53,903 nt of DNA from a virus, in IMG/VR virus record IMGVR_UViG_3300034404_000011, positions 1-53,903 of that record, one strand, 5' to 3'. Both the position numbers and the translations under genes were made by a program. Below the pieces are notes generated by a model. The model had not been told where the DNA came from. It saw only the letters and a list, made by a program, of their open reading frames with translations, and did no database searches. This document shows positions 8,079-16,753 of this stretch, one piece after another; positions within the stretch are counted from its first letter, which is position 1; the number at the start of each line of letters is the position of its first letter.

Positions 8079-8155
8079 TCGTTATTTTGATTTTATTATA
8101 TTTCTTATTTTTTTTGCAAAAAATTAGCTTACATTGCTATAACATATCCTGCTAG
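8066..8155 (+). CDS. Possible 29-residue membrane peptide
   Basis: After MLEV the frame encodes a hydrophobic run (IVILILLYFLFFL) and a short polar tail, so a single membrane span is expected. It overlaps both the peptide at 8034 and the 3' end of the opposing RNA polymerase gene, and its middle is made of the T-rich terminator sequence, which by itself translates into Phe and Leu. Weak candidate. Confidence 0.2.
   Translation: MLEVIVILILLYFLFFLQKISLHCYNISC
8110..8123. terminator. T/A-rich palindromic terminator between convergent genes
   Basis: TTTTTTGCAAAAAA, a perfect palindrome inside a longer T run, just outside the stop codon of the beta-prime gene at 8129. Same core as at 5876 and 16739. 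Confidence 0.5.
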
Positions 8156-9496
8156 TGAATCATACAATATGTTAACATTTAAACCTCCATGTGGAACAAA
8201 TAAATGTTTTGATACATCAAACTTATCATTTTTGCTATCAAGATAGAATAAGACAACTGTATCACCATCAGCATCTGCATTGTATCCTTCCCATACCAGT
8301 TGATTCATTTGTATTGCAAATCCATCGTACACTCCAGCTATTTTGAATTGCATTGTAGAAGGCAAATGTAATACAGGTTGTCTCATAAGCAATACGTAAA
8401 CATCTTCTTTGTTTATTATCTCATCAATTATTTTTTTGATTGTTTCATCTACCTTTAAAGTTTGGTAGACATAATCAATTCTTTCAGTTATATTATTTTG
8501 TTTCTGCTCAATTAGTTTGGATATGATTTTGTCCTCTAGTAACATGAAAGCACAAATATAAGGAACAACTACTTCCTTTGGTTTGATAGCAGGATTTCCA
8601 ACCAAAACAGACCTAGTGCTTAAATCAATTCTTCTACCTAGCGTTTTACCTCTAATTGGACCTGTTTTCTTTTTTATGAAGGATGATATTATTTTGTGCT
8701 CTATTTTGTATAGTTTATGTAACATATTACCATATATAAAGTATTTTGTAGATGTTTCATCTATATCAAGTTTCTTGTTCGCAGATAAGAGATCAAGATA
8801 ATCTCTGTTGATCTCATGCAGATTTAAAACGGTTAGATTTTTACCAAATGCAATATTAATATCTCTGACTCCAGCAGGTAATACATTAACATATTCCACA
8901 AAAGCATTGTCAAAGCTAACATTGTTTTTGATGGCTTGTATTAGTTGTTTGTTATCATTCAGTTTATTATAAATGAGCGATGAAACTTGTTCATATAAGT
9001 CCAAATCCTGATCTAAATATAAACCTTTCTCCAAAGCAATTGAACCAAATTTATCAATCATTGTTTGTATGGATACATTATATATCTTAGCAAGTAAATG
9101 AAGCCATATACCAAAAGGAGATAAAACCTTCTTCTCAATATACAAACCAAGTGATTTATCCTGTACACCATTATTCTCATCATAAGTATACATTCCAAAT
9201 AAACTTTCATATTTACGAAGTATTAACAATATTAATGGATGTGGAACAGGAACATTCAATTTAATTTTACCGATTGTGTATGCTCTCATGTATGCAGGTT
9301 TAGATTCAACATTGCAAACAGGACAAATATATTTTGGTGGGCGAACTATATTGCAAGCACAAGTATAATCATATATTGGACCAAATATAGTCTCACTAAA
9401 TATACCTAATGGATGAAATCTCCATGTTAATCCATAATTTTCTGGCTTAATATTTGATCCCTCAAATATAAGTGGTTCTGTGATAAATAAACTCAT
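8129..9496 (-). CDS. RNA polymerase beta-prime subunit, N-terminal catalytic fragment (putative non-virion polymerase)
   Basis: 455 residues covering the beta-prime clamp start to the active site. FGPIYDYTCAC with a later CPVC (about residues 39-61) matches the zinc-binding start of beta-prime. KTLGRRIDLSTRSVLVGNPAI (about 292-312) matches the GKRVDYSGRSVIVVGP switch region. RQPVLHLPSTMQF and YNADADGDTVV (about 375-412) match the rudder-to-catalytic-loop segment with the three Mg-binding Asp. The Phe of NADFDGD is Ala. It ends at DSLAGYVIAM, equivalent to PSQDIVLGLYY. Start at 9496 from GCTAAATTT seven bases upstream. The rest of beta-prime is not in the window. A paralogue is at 43906-45201. 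Confidence 0.88.
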   Translation of the reverse strand: MSLFITEPLIFEGSNIKPENYGLTWRFHPLGIFSETIFGPIYDYTCACNIVRPPKYICPVCNVESKPAYMRAYTIGKIKLNVPVPHPLILLILRKYESLFGMYTYDENNGVQDKSLGLYIEKKVLSPFGIWLHLLAKIYNVSIQTMIDKFGSIALEKGLYLDQDLDLYEQVSSLIYNKLNDNKQLIQAIKNNVSFDNAFVEYVNVLPAGVRDINIAFGKNLTVLNLHEINRDYLDLLSANKKLDIDETSTKYFIYGNMLHKLYKIEHKIISSFIKKKTGPIRGKTLGRRIDLSTRSVLVGNPAIKPKEVVVPYICAFMLLEDKIISKLIEQKQNNITERIDYVYQTLKVDETIKKIIDEIINKEDVYVLLMRQPVLHLPSTMQFKIAGVYDGFAIQMNQLVWEGYNADADGDTVVLFYLDSKNDKFDVSKHLFVPHGGLNVNILYDSLAGYVIAM

Positions 9497-9503
9497 AACA
9501 AAA

Positions 9504-9512
9504 AAATTTAGC
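9504..9512 (-). promoter_or_regulatory. Element A for the beta-prime fragment at 8129
   Basis: GCTAAATTT, spacer TTTTGTT (seven rather than six), then ATG at 9496. Confidence 0.65.
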
Positions 9513-9629
9513 ATATGTGTAAACAACTACTATCTCAGTAGCAGACCATATAATAACAATTTAAATTTGTCGGATTTGTTTGATTTTGAAAAAAAGGGTG
9601 AAGGAAGGAGGAGAATGCTTTTTTTATCT

Positions 9630-9884
9630 CTATGCATTCAACGAATCAGCTAATCTCTCAATACATGATTTATCGTATTTTAGGCTGTATCTTATCATGT
9701 CGCTTGCGGAGATAAGATCTATCTCTCTACTCCAGAATGCTTTTTGAATACATTTCCTTAATTCCTTGCTAAGATAAATATACGCCCATAGTTCAGGTTT
9801 ATCTTCATCTATTTCTATTTTCTCCACATATCTTTTTATGAGTTCAGGACTAATTTCATACAGCATGTCCAGAAATCCTTCCAC
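9630..9884 (-). CDS. Small protein of unknown function downstream of ribonucleotide reductase
   Basis: 84 residues from a GTG at 9884, helical and acidic, ending KYDKSCIERLADSLNA. The frame stays open upstream through a protein-like segment (VKVRYYSNNDLVWIEESEL) to the end of the reductase gene. That region carries TCTAAGTAAATTAGT, very like the element A of the gene at 42585, but the codon six bases later is AAA (9957-9959) where ATG would be expected. So the true start may be non-canonical or mutated. Host-like composition, same strand as the reductase. Confidence 0.6.
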   Translation of the reverse strand: MEGFLDMLYEISPELIKRYVEKIEIDEDKPELWAYIYLSKELRKCIQKAFWSREIDLISASDMIRYSLKYDKSCIERLADSLNA

Positions 9885-9985
9885 CTTACCACCCGAGCTT
9901 TCTATCAGCTCGCTTTCTTCTATCCAAACCAGATCGTTATTGCTATAGTAACGAACTTTTACTAATTTACTTAGACAGTTTTTGT

Positions 9986-12289
9986 TTATGAGCTACAACT
10001 TTCACATTCCTCTATCTCTGTTAAGCTTTTACTTCTGCAGTAATACACGGTTTTTAACCCAAGCTCCCAAGCAAGTTCATAAAGTCTTGAGAGTTTAGGT
10101 CCATCAATCTGCTCTGGGTCTATAAACAAGTTCAAAGATTGGGCTTGGTCTATCCACTTTTGACGCTCCGCCGCAGCACGAATGACCCACTCTTGGTCTA
10201 TGTTATAGGCGGATTTGTAGTGCCAGTAGTATTTGTCTATTTCTGGTGGAACTTGTGGGAGAATGCCAGACATATTTTCTTCCTTGTAGTATTTGGCAAA
10301 GATGGGATCAATGGACGGAGTGGCTCCTATTATCAGAGATGTGGAGCCTGTGGGCATCAAGGCAAGCAAGTAGGCATTTCTCAGTCCATATCTCTTGACA
10401 TCCTCCGCAAGCCCTATCCAGTCTAAGTTGTTGCCATTTTCTTCAGATATTTTTTGGTTTTCTTCTGGCTCTCTTCCAAAGAATATGCCTTTGTTCCAAT
10501 CTGAACCTTCAAACAAAGGATAAGCTCCTCTTTCTTTTGCCAACTGCATAGAGCCTTTTATAGCATAGTAAGCTATCCTTTCAAACAAGGCATTGGCAAA
10601 CCTAAGGTGTTCTTCTGACTCCCAAGAAATTCCGTTTTTCACGAGGCAGTAGTGGTAGTTGCTAACACCTATGCCTATGGCTCTGTAGCGTTTGTTGGTA
10701 TATTCCGCTTCCTTTATGGCATAGTAGTTAATAGATATAACATTGTCAAGCATCCTGACCAATATTGGCACCACTCTCTCAAGGTCTTCTTTTGTGTAGA
10801 CTTTGCCAAGGTTGATAGAGCCAAGGTTGCATACAACCACATCTCCTGACTTCTTCTTATGGGTGATTATGCCTGTCTCTGGGTCAAAGTATTCTTCTAT
10901 GTGTGTGGTCACGGACATATTTTGCACTATCTCGTGGCAAAGATTGGACGAGTAGATCATACCGCAATGCTTGTTAGGATTTAGTCTGTTGGTAGTGTCT
11001 CTGAAGAAGATGTAAGGCTCTCCTGTTTCAAATATCACTGTCAAGAGTCTCTTCCATAGCTCAAAGGCATCCATTTCTTTTTTGGTGTTTGGCGGAAGTT
11101 CTCGCTCAAGCCTTTCATAAAGCTCTTCAAACTCTTGACCGTAGAAGTCCTCCAGGTTTTTGCCGTCTTTTACATTCTTGCAGTAATAGGGATCAAAGAG
11201 CGTCCACTTTTGTCTGTTTTTCAGTCTTTTCATAAACAGGTCTGGTATGGATATGGCAGGATGTATGTCGTGAGCCTTCTTTCTCTCATCGCCCACGTTG
11301 GTTTTGACCTCCAAAAAGTCCAAAACATCCTTATGCCATATATCCAGCGTGATTGACGCACTTCCCTTCCTCATCCCAAGCTGATCCACATACACCATCA
11401 CATCGTTGAGAATTTTAACCACAGGTAAAACACCAGAGCTTGCTCCTTTGAACTTCCTTATAGGAGAACCTGTAGCTCTAATTTTGCCAAGGTATATACC
11501 AAGACCTCCTGCAAACTTGGATATTTGTCCTGCCTTTTGCACGTTGTCAAAGATGTCATAAAGGTCATCATCTACTGTTAAAACAAAACAAGAAGAAAGT
11601 TGACTATGTTGTCTTCTTGCATTCATAAGTGTAGGAGTTGCCAGAGAGATTTCATGATTTGACATAAGGTCATAAAAGAGTTTTGCATATTTTAGCCTTT
11701 CCTCCTTCTTTTCAGGAATAGCCAAAGTCATAGCAATAAGCATATACATCTCTTGTGGAAGCTCTATAACATTTCCATTCTCATCCCTTACTAAATACCT
11801 ATCGTAGAGTACTTTTATACCCGTATAATTGAAAAGAAGGTCTCTGTCTGGATTTATGTAGCTGGCAAGAGTATCAAACTCTTCTTTGGAGTATTCCCTT
11901 AGCAAATACTCACCGTATATACCTCTGTCTGTGTAGGTCTTCACAAGAGTGTAAAAGCTTTTTGGATTGTAAGGCTTGTATTTACCATTTATCTTGTCTT
12001 TTACCTTATAGCCTCTTATATATCCCACATCCTTATAAAGATCGTAAAGAAGAAGTCTTGCTGCTACATACTGCCAATCTGGTTTTTCTGGAGATACCTT
12101 TTCCGCAGCAGTTCTTATGAGCAGCTGCTGTATTTCTTTGGTGGTGATGTCCTCTCTGAATTGTATGCGAGCATCCATCTCAAGCTCATAAGGGTCAACT
12201 CTAAGTCCGTTGCAAGCAAAATTGACAATAGATCTGATTTTATTAATTGATAATGATTCTATATAACCAGTTCGTTTTATAACTCTCAT
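9986..12289 (-). CDS. nrdA: Class Ia-type ribonucleotide reductase large subunit
   Basis: 767 residues, close to the usual NrdA length. An N-terminal ATP-cone ([20 protein letters not shown]) is followed by the ten-stranded barrel. [11 protein letters not shown] has one active-site Cys, SNLCHEI the Asn/Cys/Glu trio and [10 protein letters not shown] the second active-site Cys. MPTGSTSLI is the phosphate-binding loop, VYYC the paired Tyr of radical transfer and ESCSS the C-terminal redox Cys pair. It reduces ribonucleotides to deoxyribonucleotides. The small subunit is not in the window. Element B start (AGCAAAACTAAGAATG). GC content is visibly higher than in flanking phage genes, suggesting recent acquisition from a bacterium. 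Confidence 0.93.
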   Translation of the reverse strand: MRVIKRTGYIESLSINKIRSIVNFACNGLRVDPYELEMDARIQFREDITTKEIQQLLIRTAAEKVSPEKPDWQYVAARLLLYDLYKDVGYIRGYKVKDKINGKYKPYNPKSFYTLVKTYTDRGIYGEYLLREYSKEEFDTLASYINPDRDLLFNYTGIKVLYDRYLVRDENGNVIELPQEMYMLIAMTLAIPEKKEERLKYAKLFYDLMSNHEISLATPTLMNARRQHSQLSSCFVLTVDDDLYDIFDNVQKAGQISKFAGGLGIYLGKIRATGSPIRKFKGASSGVLPVVKILNDVMVYVDQLGMRKGSASITLDIWHKDVLDFLEVKTNVGDERKKAHDIHPAISIPDLFMKRLKNRQKWTLFDPYYCKNVKDGKNLEDFYGQEFEELYERLERELPPNTKKEMDAFELWKRLLTVIFETGEPYIFFRDTTNRLNPNKHCGMIYSSNLCHEIVQNMSVTTHIEEYFDPETGIITHKKKSGDVVVCNLGSINLGKVYTKEDLERVVPILVRMLDNVISINYYAIKEAEYTNKRYRAIGIGVSNYHYCLVKNGISWESEEHLRFANALFERIAYYAIKGSMQLAKERGAYPLFEGSDWNKGIFFGREPEENQKISEENGNNLDWIGLAEDVKRYGLRNAYLLALMPTGSTSLIIGATPSIDPIFAKYYKEENMSGILPQVPPEIDKYYWHYKSAYNIDQEWVIRAAAERQKWIDQAQSLNLFIDPEQIDGPKLSRLYELAWELGLKTVYYCRSKSLTEIEECESCSS

Positions 12290-12329
12290 TCTTAGTTTTG
12301 CTCAAAGCGTTCAGTAAGAACAAAAAAAG

Positions 12330-12929
12330 TTAAAGCTTTAAATTATAACATTCTTTATATCCAATCATTTGTTCGATAGCTTCAGCAAATTCTCTTATCT
12401 CAAATTGAGCGTGTTTATGTTTACGTAACTTTATAAAATTGTCTATAGATATTCTTGGAGCTGTCCAGTAAAATCTTGTTTTCATAAATTGTGGTAAAAC
12501 ACCACGAGCTATCTCTTTAGCAACATCTAATTCTCTTAATAAATTGTAAATAACTTTCATAGTTTTAACACTTGTTTGCAATAAGCTAACTAGCAAAGTA
12601 TTTTGTTCATTGTCTAGATAATTATCATCTGAAGCTTGCTTGTTGTTTTTTGATTGCAGTCTCAACTTTTCTGGAATATAGAAACCCAAATCAACATCTG
12701 TATATCTTCTGCTGACTTCATTAAAAGAACCAAATCTGTGTCTGAACCATTGTCTTGCAACAAACAATGGACATTCTACAATAAATGTATAGTGATCTAA
12801 GCATGTTCCAAGTTCTAGTTTGTCCAATAATTTTATCCAACCACTACTTGTTGTTATGATTTGATTGTTTTGATCTTTATCTATTGTGTAATTATTTATA
12901 TTACTTTTGCCTAAAACAAAGCTCATCAT
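12330..12929 (-). CDS. thyX: Flavin-dependent thymidylate synthase ThyX, N-terminally truncated
   Basis: The ThyX signature RHRFGSFNEVSRRY (RHRxxSxNExSxRY) is intact, with CPLFVARQWF before it. ThyX methylates dUMP using FAD and methylene-tetrahydrofolate. Families usually have about 30 more residues at the N-terminus ending in a segment like ARxSF. Here MSFVLGKSN directly follows the boundary with the TnpB remnant at 12930. Upstream codons on this strand are antisense TnpB, not ThyX. The remaining Met at 12929 or 12926 would originally have been internal. The native start element is gone, so the gene may be inactive or expressed from the inserted sequence. Confidence 0.8.
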   Translation of the reverse strand: MMSFVLGKSNINNYTIDKDQNNQIITTSSGWIKLLDKLELGTCLDHYTFIVECPLFVARQWFRHRFGSFNEVSRRYTDVDLGFYIPEKLRLQSKNNKQASDDNYLDNEQNTLLVSLLQTSVKTMKVIYNLLRELDVAKEIARGVLPQFMKTRFYWTAPRISIDNFIKLRKHKHAQFEIREFAEAIEQMIGYKECYNLKL

Positions 12930-12930
12930 A

Positions 12931-13281
12931 GACGAAAACCAAGTCGTGGTGGTGGAGGACATAAATGTGAAGGGACTGCTGCGGACACACCTTGCTAAGT
13001 CCATCTCGGACAGTAGCTGGTCAAAGTTTTTGACCTATCTCAGGTATAAGGCAGAGTGGTATGGGAGAACTTTTATTCAAGTAGATAGGTTTTTCCCATC
13101 TTCCAAGCTATGCCATTGTTGTGGTTATAAAAAAGAGGATTTGGCTTTGCATCAAAGAATTTGGACTTGTCCTGTATGTGGGACAGTCCACGACAGGGAT
13201 GTAAATGCATCTATAAACCTATACTTGGTAAGGTTGGAACGACCCGAAGTTAAGCCTGTGGAGAGGCGGAAGCCTCTATGA
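12931..13281 (+). pseudogene. tnpB: TnpB RNA-guided nuclease, C-terminal remnant
   Basis: About 116 codons of the usual roughly 400. VVVVEDINVKGLLR contains the RuvC-II Glu, CHCCGYKKED and CPVCG form the zinc ribbon, and DRDVNASINL contains the RuvC-III Asp. It ends RPEVKPVERRKPL. The RuvC-I Asp and the whole DNA-recognition part are missing, so the protein cannot be an active nuclease. An ATG-like start within the remnant is not convincing, so it is treated as a relic. Confidence 0.85.
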
Positions 13282-13311
13282 AGCAGGAAACTCCCAGGTG
13301 GAGTAGCTCAC
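13240..13311 (+). ncRNA. Putative TnpB omega-RNA 3' scaffold
   Basis: The block GACCCGAAGTTAAGCCTGTG through GAGTAGCTCAC is shared with 629-706 although the protein-coding part is lost there, and it contains small hairpins (GAGGCGGAAGCCTC). TnpB guide RNAs end at the element's right boundary and take their guide from the adjacent DNA, here the antisense strand of terminase. Whether it is transcribed is unknown. Confidence 0.35.
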
Positions 13312-14985
13312 CTGGCTTAATGTTAACAATATGTCTTTATCGTTTATTATTCCTGCTATTTTAGCTAAATCCTCTAATATTTGTTCTTCTGTTTGATGAA
13401 CATTCTGAACAGCCTTTTGATAGATCAATAATTGACTGAATGCTGCTACTTCATTTACTGTTGTTTGTTCACTATCCTGATTAATATTTTCTAGCATACT
13501 ATCATGCTTTATTGCATACAAAGCAATACAGTAAGCCATTAATAAGTCATCATGTTCAAGTTCAGATACAATTTTTCCTTTTCTCTTTTTAAGTGATAGT
13601 ATTTGTATGGCTAGGTTTTTGCTTTTGATTGCATCTGGATTTTGATTAACAACATCATATAAAATAGAGAACATTTTCTCTTTACTTTTTTGTGTAATGT
13701 AGACACCCGGTTTTTGATCATTTAGATTATCCACATAAATTTTCTCTGCGTATGTTTGCTGCAAAATCTCAATAATATGTGAGCCTAGATTCCTCTCTAT
13801 AACCAATTTACAGTTACGAAACTGTTTAGCTATTTCTGACAATATTCTCAAAACAGATGTTACGTCTATGTTGCTAGCTTGCCATTCAAATACTAAATCA
13901 CCATTCTGTGGATCAACACCAACAATAGCATAGCTATCCTTACCATAAGCAGTAGCTATGTCAACTCCAATGTAAATTGTTTTTTGAAACATATACAACT
14001 CTATATCACTATACACATTTAAAGCAGTTATAACTTCTCCAAAATCATCTTTCAAAAAGTATGTTTTTTGTTTAATATTATTGTTAATCCTAACTAATTT
14101 GTTCAAAACCTCATCATCATCAATGAAACTATCGCTATCAGGTAAGAACATACATTCATAGTTTATTAAAATCTGCCTGAGGTTTCTTGTTCTCTTATAT
14201 TCCTCTTCAATGTGTTTGTTAGCTTGTTCGTCATCTAGTAAGTCTCTGTAGTAGAATAGTATAGGAGTATATGCTGTTAGACCTTGTGTGCTATCATACC
14301 ATAATTTGAATGCAAATCTAGCTTCATCATTAATCAAAGCAGCAGCGTTAGACAATAATATTAATGATGTTGGAAATATATTGCGCATCATACTACGTGT
14401 AGCAGCCAATCTTGTTGTTGCTAATTCCAACATTCTCCAATTACTCTTAATGTTAGCAAACTCATCTATAATCAATATTTGAACAGTTAATTGTTTGAAT
14501 AGATAGCTTGGATCTTTGTAGTGTTTATTGATACCACTAACTCTGAAAACTGAATTATTCTCAAATAATATAACTTTGTTTTGAAATGGTTGTCTTTTGT
14601 ACTCAACCTTTATAGCGGGAAACATATTATCGATGATACGCAAGACTCTGCTCTGGAAGTCCATAGCCAATTCATCTTTTAACGATAGGTAGTAGACATG
14701 TATTCCTGGATATGCAATTAAAACATATGCTGTTAGTAAAGCAGCAGCTGTAGTTTTGCCAGCTATCTGAGTTGAACCTAGTGCATATATATCATTAGAT
14801 TGTAGTGCATTAGTTATTAACAATTTTTGAGGAACGTTTAATGTTATACGAACTTTTTTGTTATCATCTGTTGGAGCAGGCATTAAAAACAAATTCTCTA
14901 TAGTCTCAATAGGATGCTGCCTAATATATTGTAACAACAAATCTTTGTTTTGTATGTAGTTTTTTAATCCATCTATAAAATTCAT
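13276..14985 (-). CDS. terL: Terminase large subunit (DNA packaging ATPase-nuclease)
   Basis: 569 residues. The Walker A-like loop is GSTQIAGKTT (about residues 72-81), Walker B is ILIIDEFA (about 175-182), followed by a coupling motif (SLILLSNAAA). The C-terminal RuvC-like nuclease has YIGVDIATAYGKD, LVIERN and HDDLLMAYCIALYA. It packages DNA into proheads. The last dozen residues (SYSTWEFPAS) are encoded by the insertion sequence remnant, so the native C-terminus was replaced. Start ATG at 14985 has element B (AGCACACATAATTG). Divergent from the portal gene. Confidence 0.92.
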   Translation of the reverse strand: MNFIDGLKNYIQNKDLLLQYIRQHPIETIENLFLMPAPTDDNKKVRITLNVPQKLLITNALQSNDIYALGSTQIAGKTTAAALLTAYVLIAYPGIHVYYLSLKDELAMDFQSRVLRIIDNMFPAIKVEYKRQPFQNKVILFENNSVFRVSGINKHYKDPSYLFKQLTVQILIIDEFANIKSNWRMLELATTRLAATRSMMRNIFPTSLILLSNAAALINDEARFAFKLWYDSTQGLTAYTPILFYYRDLLDDEQANKHIEEEYKRTRNLRQILINYECMFLPDSDSFIDDDEVLNKLVRINNNIKQKTYFLKDDFGEVITALNVYSDIELYMFQKTIYIGVDIATAYGKDSYAIVGVDPQNGDLVFEWQASNIDVTSVLRILSEIAKQFRNCKLVIERNLGSHIIEILQQTYAEKIYVDNLNDQKPGVYITQKSKEKMFSILYDVVNQNPDAIKSKNLAIQILSLKKRKGKIVSELEHDDLLMAYCIALYAIKHDSMLENINQDSEQTTVNEVAAFSQLLIYQKAVQNVHQTEEQILEDLAKIAGIINDKDILLTLSQVSYSTWEFPAS

Positions 14986-15034
14986 CAATTATGTGTGCTA
15001 TAACATATTTTCCTTACTTCAAGCTGCTGTAAAA

Positions 15035-16735
15035 ATGCAACCTAGCAATAAGGATTTTGAAAAGCTATCCAATGTTGAAAGATTGCTTAAAGGTTTAGTT
15101 CAAAATAAGTTAGAACAACAAGATGCTGGTATATCAGAAAGATTGTTAAGAGTTTTAGAAGAAATAGCTCCTACTCTGAAATCTGATTTGAGCAATATAT
15201 TAAGAAGCACAAATCAAACAAGCATAACAATTGAAACACTATATGGAAATCCTATATTGCAAAGAATATTTGAAATATATATGACCAATTTAGCACCTCA
15301 ACTATATAATGGTGATAGATATATCATAACGCTTGATATGGAAATAGACAAAGATATAGTATTTAACTTAGCAAAATCACTAGACTTAAACAATATAATC
15401 TATGAAGTACTATCTACACTTATAGTAGATGGAAAGTGTTATGTTTGGCTAGTTAACTACAGTAACATTGAGAAACTACTAAATGTAAACAAAGAAAGTT
15501 ATGTTTATATAGAGAATACACAAGATTATGATTTTGCTTTCATGCAATTGCGAAATCTACAGAATAGTAACAAAAAAAACGAAAACATTAAAGTCACAAT
15601 AAGCAATAATAAGTTTCACAAACACACAATGCTATATAAAGCACATATTGTTAACAAAACAAGAGTTAAAGCTCTTACTTTAGGTAAATTAACAATTGCT
15701 TATCTTGTTGTGGGTAATCCATTTACTCAAGATTTGCATACACCTATTAACAGAGAACAAAATAATCCAGAAAGAGAGCAATTACTAAGGAATATAACAA
15801 ATGCTCTTGCGAATGCTATATTTGAAGGCAATGAAGAAATGCTAAAGAAAATTAAACAAGATTTAGCAGATCATTTTAGTGAGAATATCTTTTTAGTTCC
15901 TGTAAATAAGATTGTTGAGTTTAGTTTTCCTAAACCTTATGATGAGGGTTTAATAAAAGACATTATTAGTCTGAGTAACTTGTATAATTTGTTGATACAG
16001 AAGATAGCTACAGATATTGTCAACGAAAGAAAGGTATTAAATGTTGCTGTGGAAGTTTCTAATCTATCTAATGCTCATGTATCACATTATCTGCAGCAAG
16101 CACTCACAATGTTTAAAAGTGAATTAATTCCAGTTAATGATATTATACCAGCTCAGACATTTCCCAAATTCTTAACACCATACAACATACTTATCATACC
16201 AACAAAGAATGGACAAAAATATTTTAACATTGAAGGTTTTACACCTATAGGAGAATATAATCCAAACTTACAATCTTTATCCGATATGCTACAAAGTATT
16301 ATAGGTAAGGTAGCTGGCTTACCAGCTTCACATCTAATACAAGAAACAGAAACGGCTCTATTAGGAATAGTGTCTAGCTACTTTCTAGAGAAAATAATAA
16401 TGTTACAAGAACCAATTAATCAAGCACTAACAAAACTTATGTTGTATTACATGTATTTGCTAGATAAAGATCTTTACTATATGTATGCAGAACTACTTAA
16501 AATTGAATTAACGAAACCTGTAAATCTGATATTTAACACACTGTCTGAGATATTTTCATCTCTATCTACAATGCAGTCTATACAATTGCAAAAGAATGTT
16601 AATTTTGATAATCTCATAAAGCAAATACTCGGAGAAAAGTTTTATGAGATGTTAACAAAAGAAAACATAAACCTTAATACAAATAATACTGAAGCAAACG
16701 AAACTTTTACAACTGAAGAATTTCCTTATCCCTAA
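15035..16735 (+). CDS. Portal-like protein
   Basis: 566 residues from the ATG at 15035, which has AGC ten bases upstream. An in-frame ATG at 14993 would overlap the terminase start signal. Position next to terL, length, and the segment IIGKVAGLPASHLIQETETALLG (two parts, around residues 425-447) followed by a long helix and LMLYYMYLLDKDLY are typical of portal proteins, where this region forms the crown-proximal stem. No strict motif exists, so the call rests on context and layout. Ends at TAA directly before the palindromic terminator at 16739. Confidence 0.65.
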   Translation: MQPSNKDFEKLSNVERLLKGLVQNKLEQQDAGISERLLRVLEEIAPTLKSDLSNILRSTNQTSITIETLYGNPILQRIFEIYMTNLAPQLYNGDRYIITLDMEIDKDIVFNLAKSLDLNNIIYEVLSTLIVDGKCYVWLVNYSNIEKLLNVNKESYVYIENTQDYDFAFMQLRNLQNSNKKNENIKVTISNNKFHKHTMLYKAHIVNKTRVKALTLGKLTIAYLVVGNPFTQDLHTPINREQNNPEREQLLRNITNALANAIFEGNEEMLKKIKQDLADHFSENIFLVPVNKIVEFSFPKPYDEGLIKDIISLSNLYNLLIQKIATDIVNERKVLNVAVEVSNLSNAHVSHYLQQALTMFKSELIPVNDIIPAQTFPKFLTPYNILIIPTKNGQKYFNIEGFTPIGEYNPNLQSLSDMLQSIIGKVAGLPASHLIQETETALLGIVSSYFLEKIIMLQEPINQALTKLMLYYMYLLDKDLYYMYAELLKIELTKPVNLIFNTLSEIFSSLSTMQSIQLQKNVNFDNLIKQILGEKFYEMLTKENINLNTNNTEANETFTTEEFPYP

Positions 16736-16738
16736 TTA

Positions 16739-16753
16739 TTTTTTTGCAAAAAA
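16739..16753. terminator. T/A-rich palindromic terminator between convergent genes
   Basis: TTTTTTTGCAAAAAA fills the whole space between the portal stop codon (16735) and the opposing stop codon (16754), embedded in a longer near-palindrome. Confidence 0.55.

Larger units (their letters stand above)
12930..13311 (+). mobile_element. Remnant of a TnpB-type (IS200/IS605 or IS607) insertion sequence
   Basis: It spans the last third of tnpB and the element's 3' end. The left edge interrupts thyX at 12930 and the right edge, near CTCAC at 13311, lies inside the terminase reading frame on the other strand. No transposase of the TnpA type is present. The 3' 70 bases match the solo remnant at 624-706. 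GC content is well above that of surrounding phage genes. Confidence 0.8.

Noticed and set aside
9600-9652. Strong Shine-Dalgarno (GGAAGGAGGAG) before an ATG at 9614 on the plus strand
   Set aside because: The frame has only 12 codons and runs against the end of the gene at 9630. The purine-rich stretch is probably the 3' flank of the acquired region.
10139-11356. Several plus-strand frames across the nrdA region
   Set aside because: They lie opposite well-conserved reductase motifs and lack start elements. They arise from the higher GC of nrdA.
12907-12930. TnpB frame extended to 12907 as an intact small protein
   Set aside because: The first eight codons are antisense thyX. The insertion begins at about 12930 and the RuvC-I part is missing, so it is a relic.
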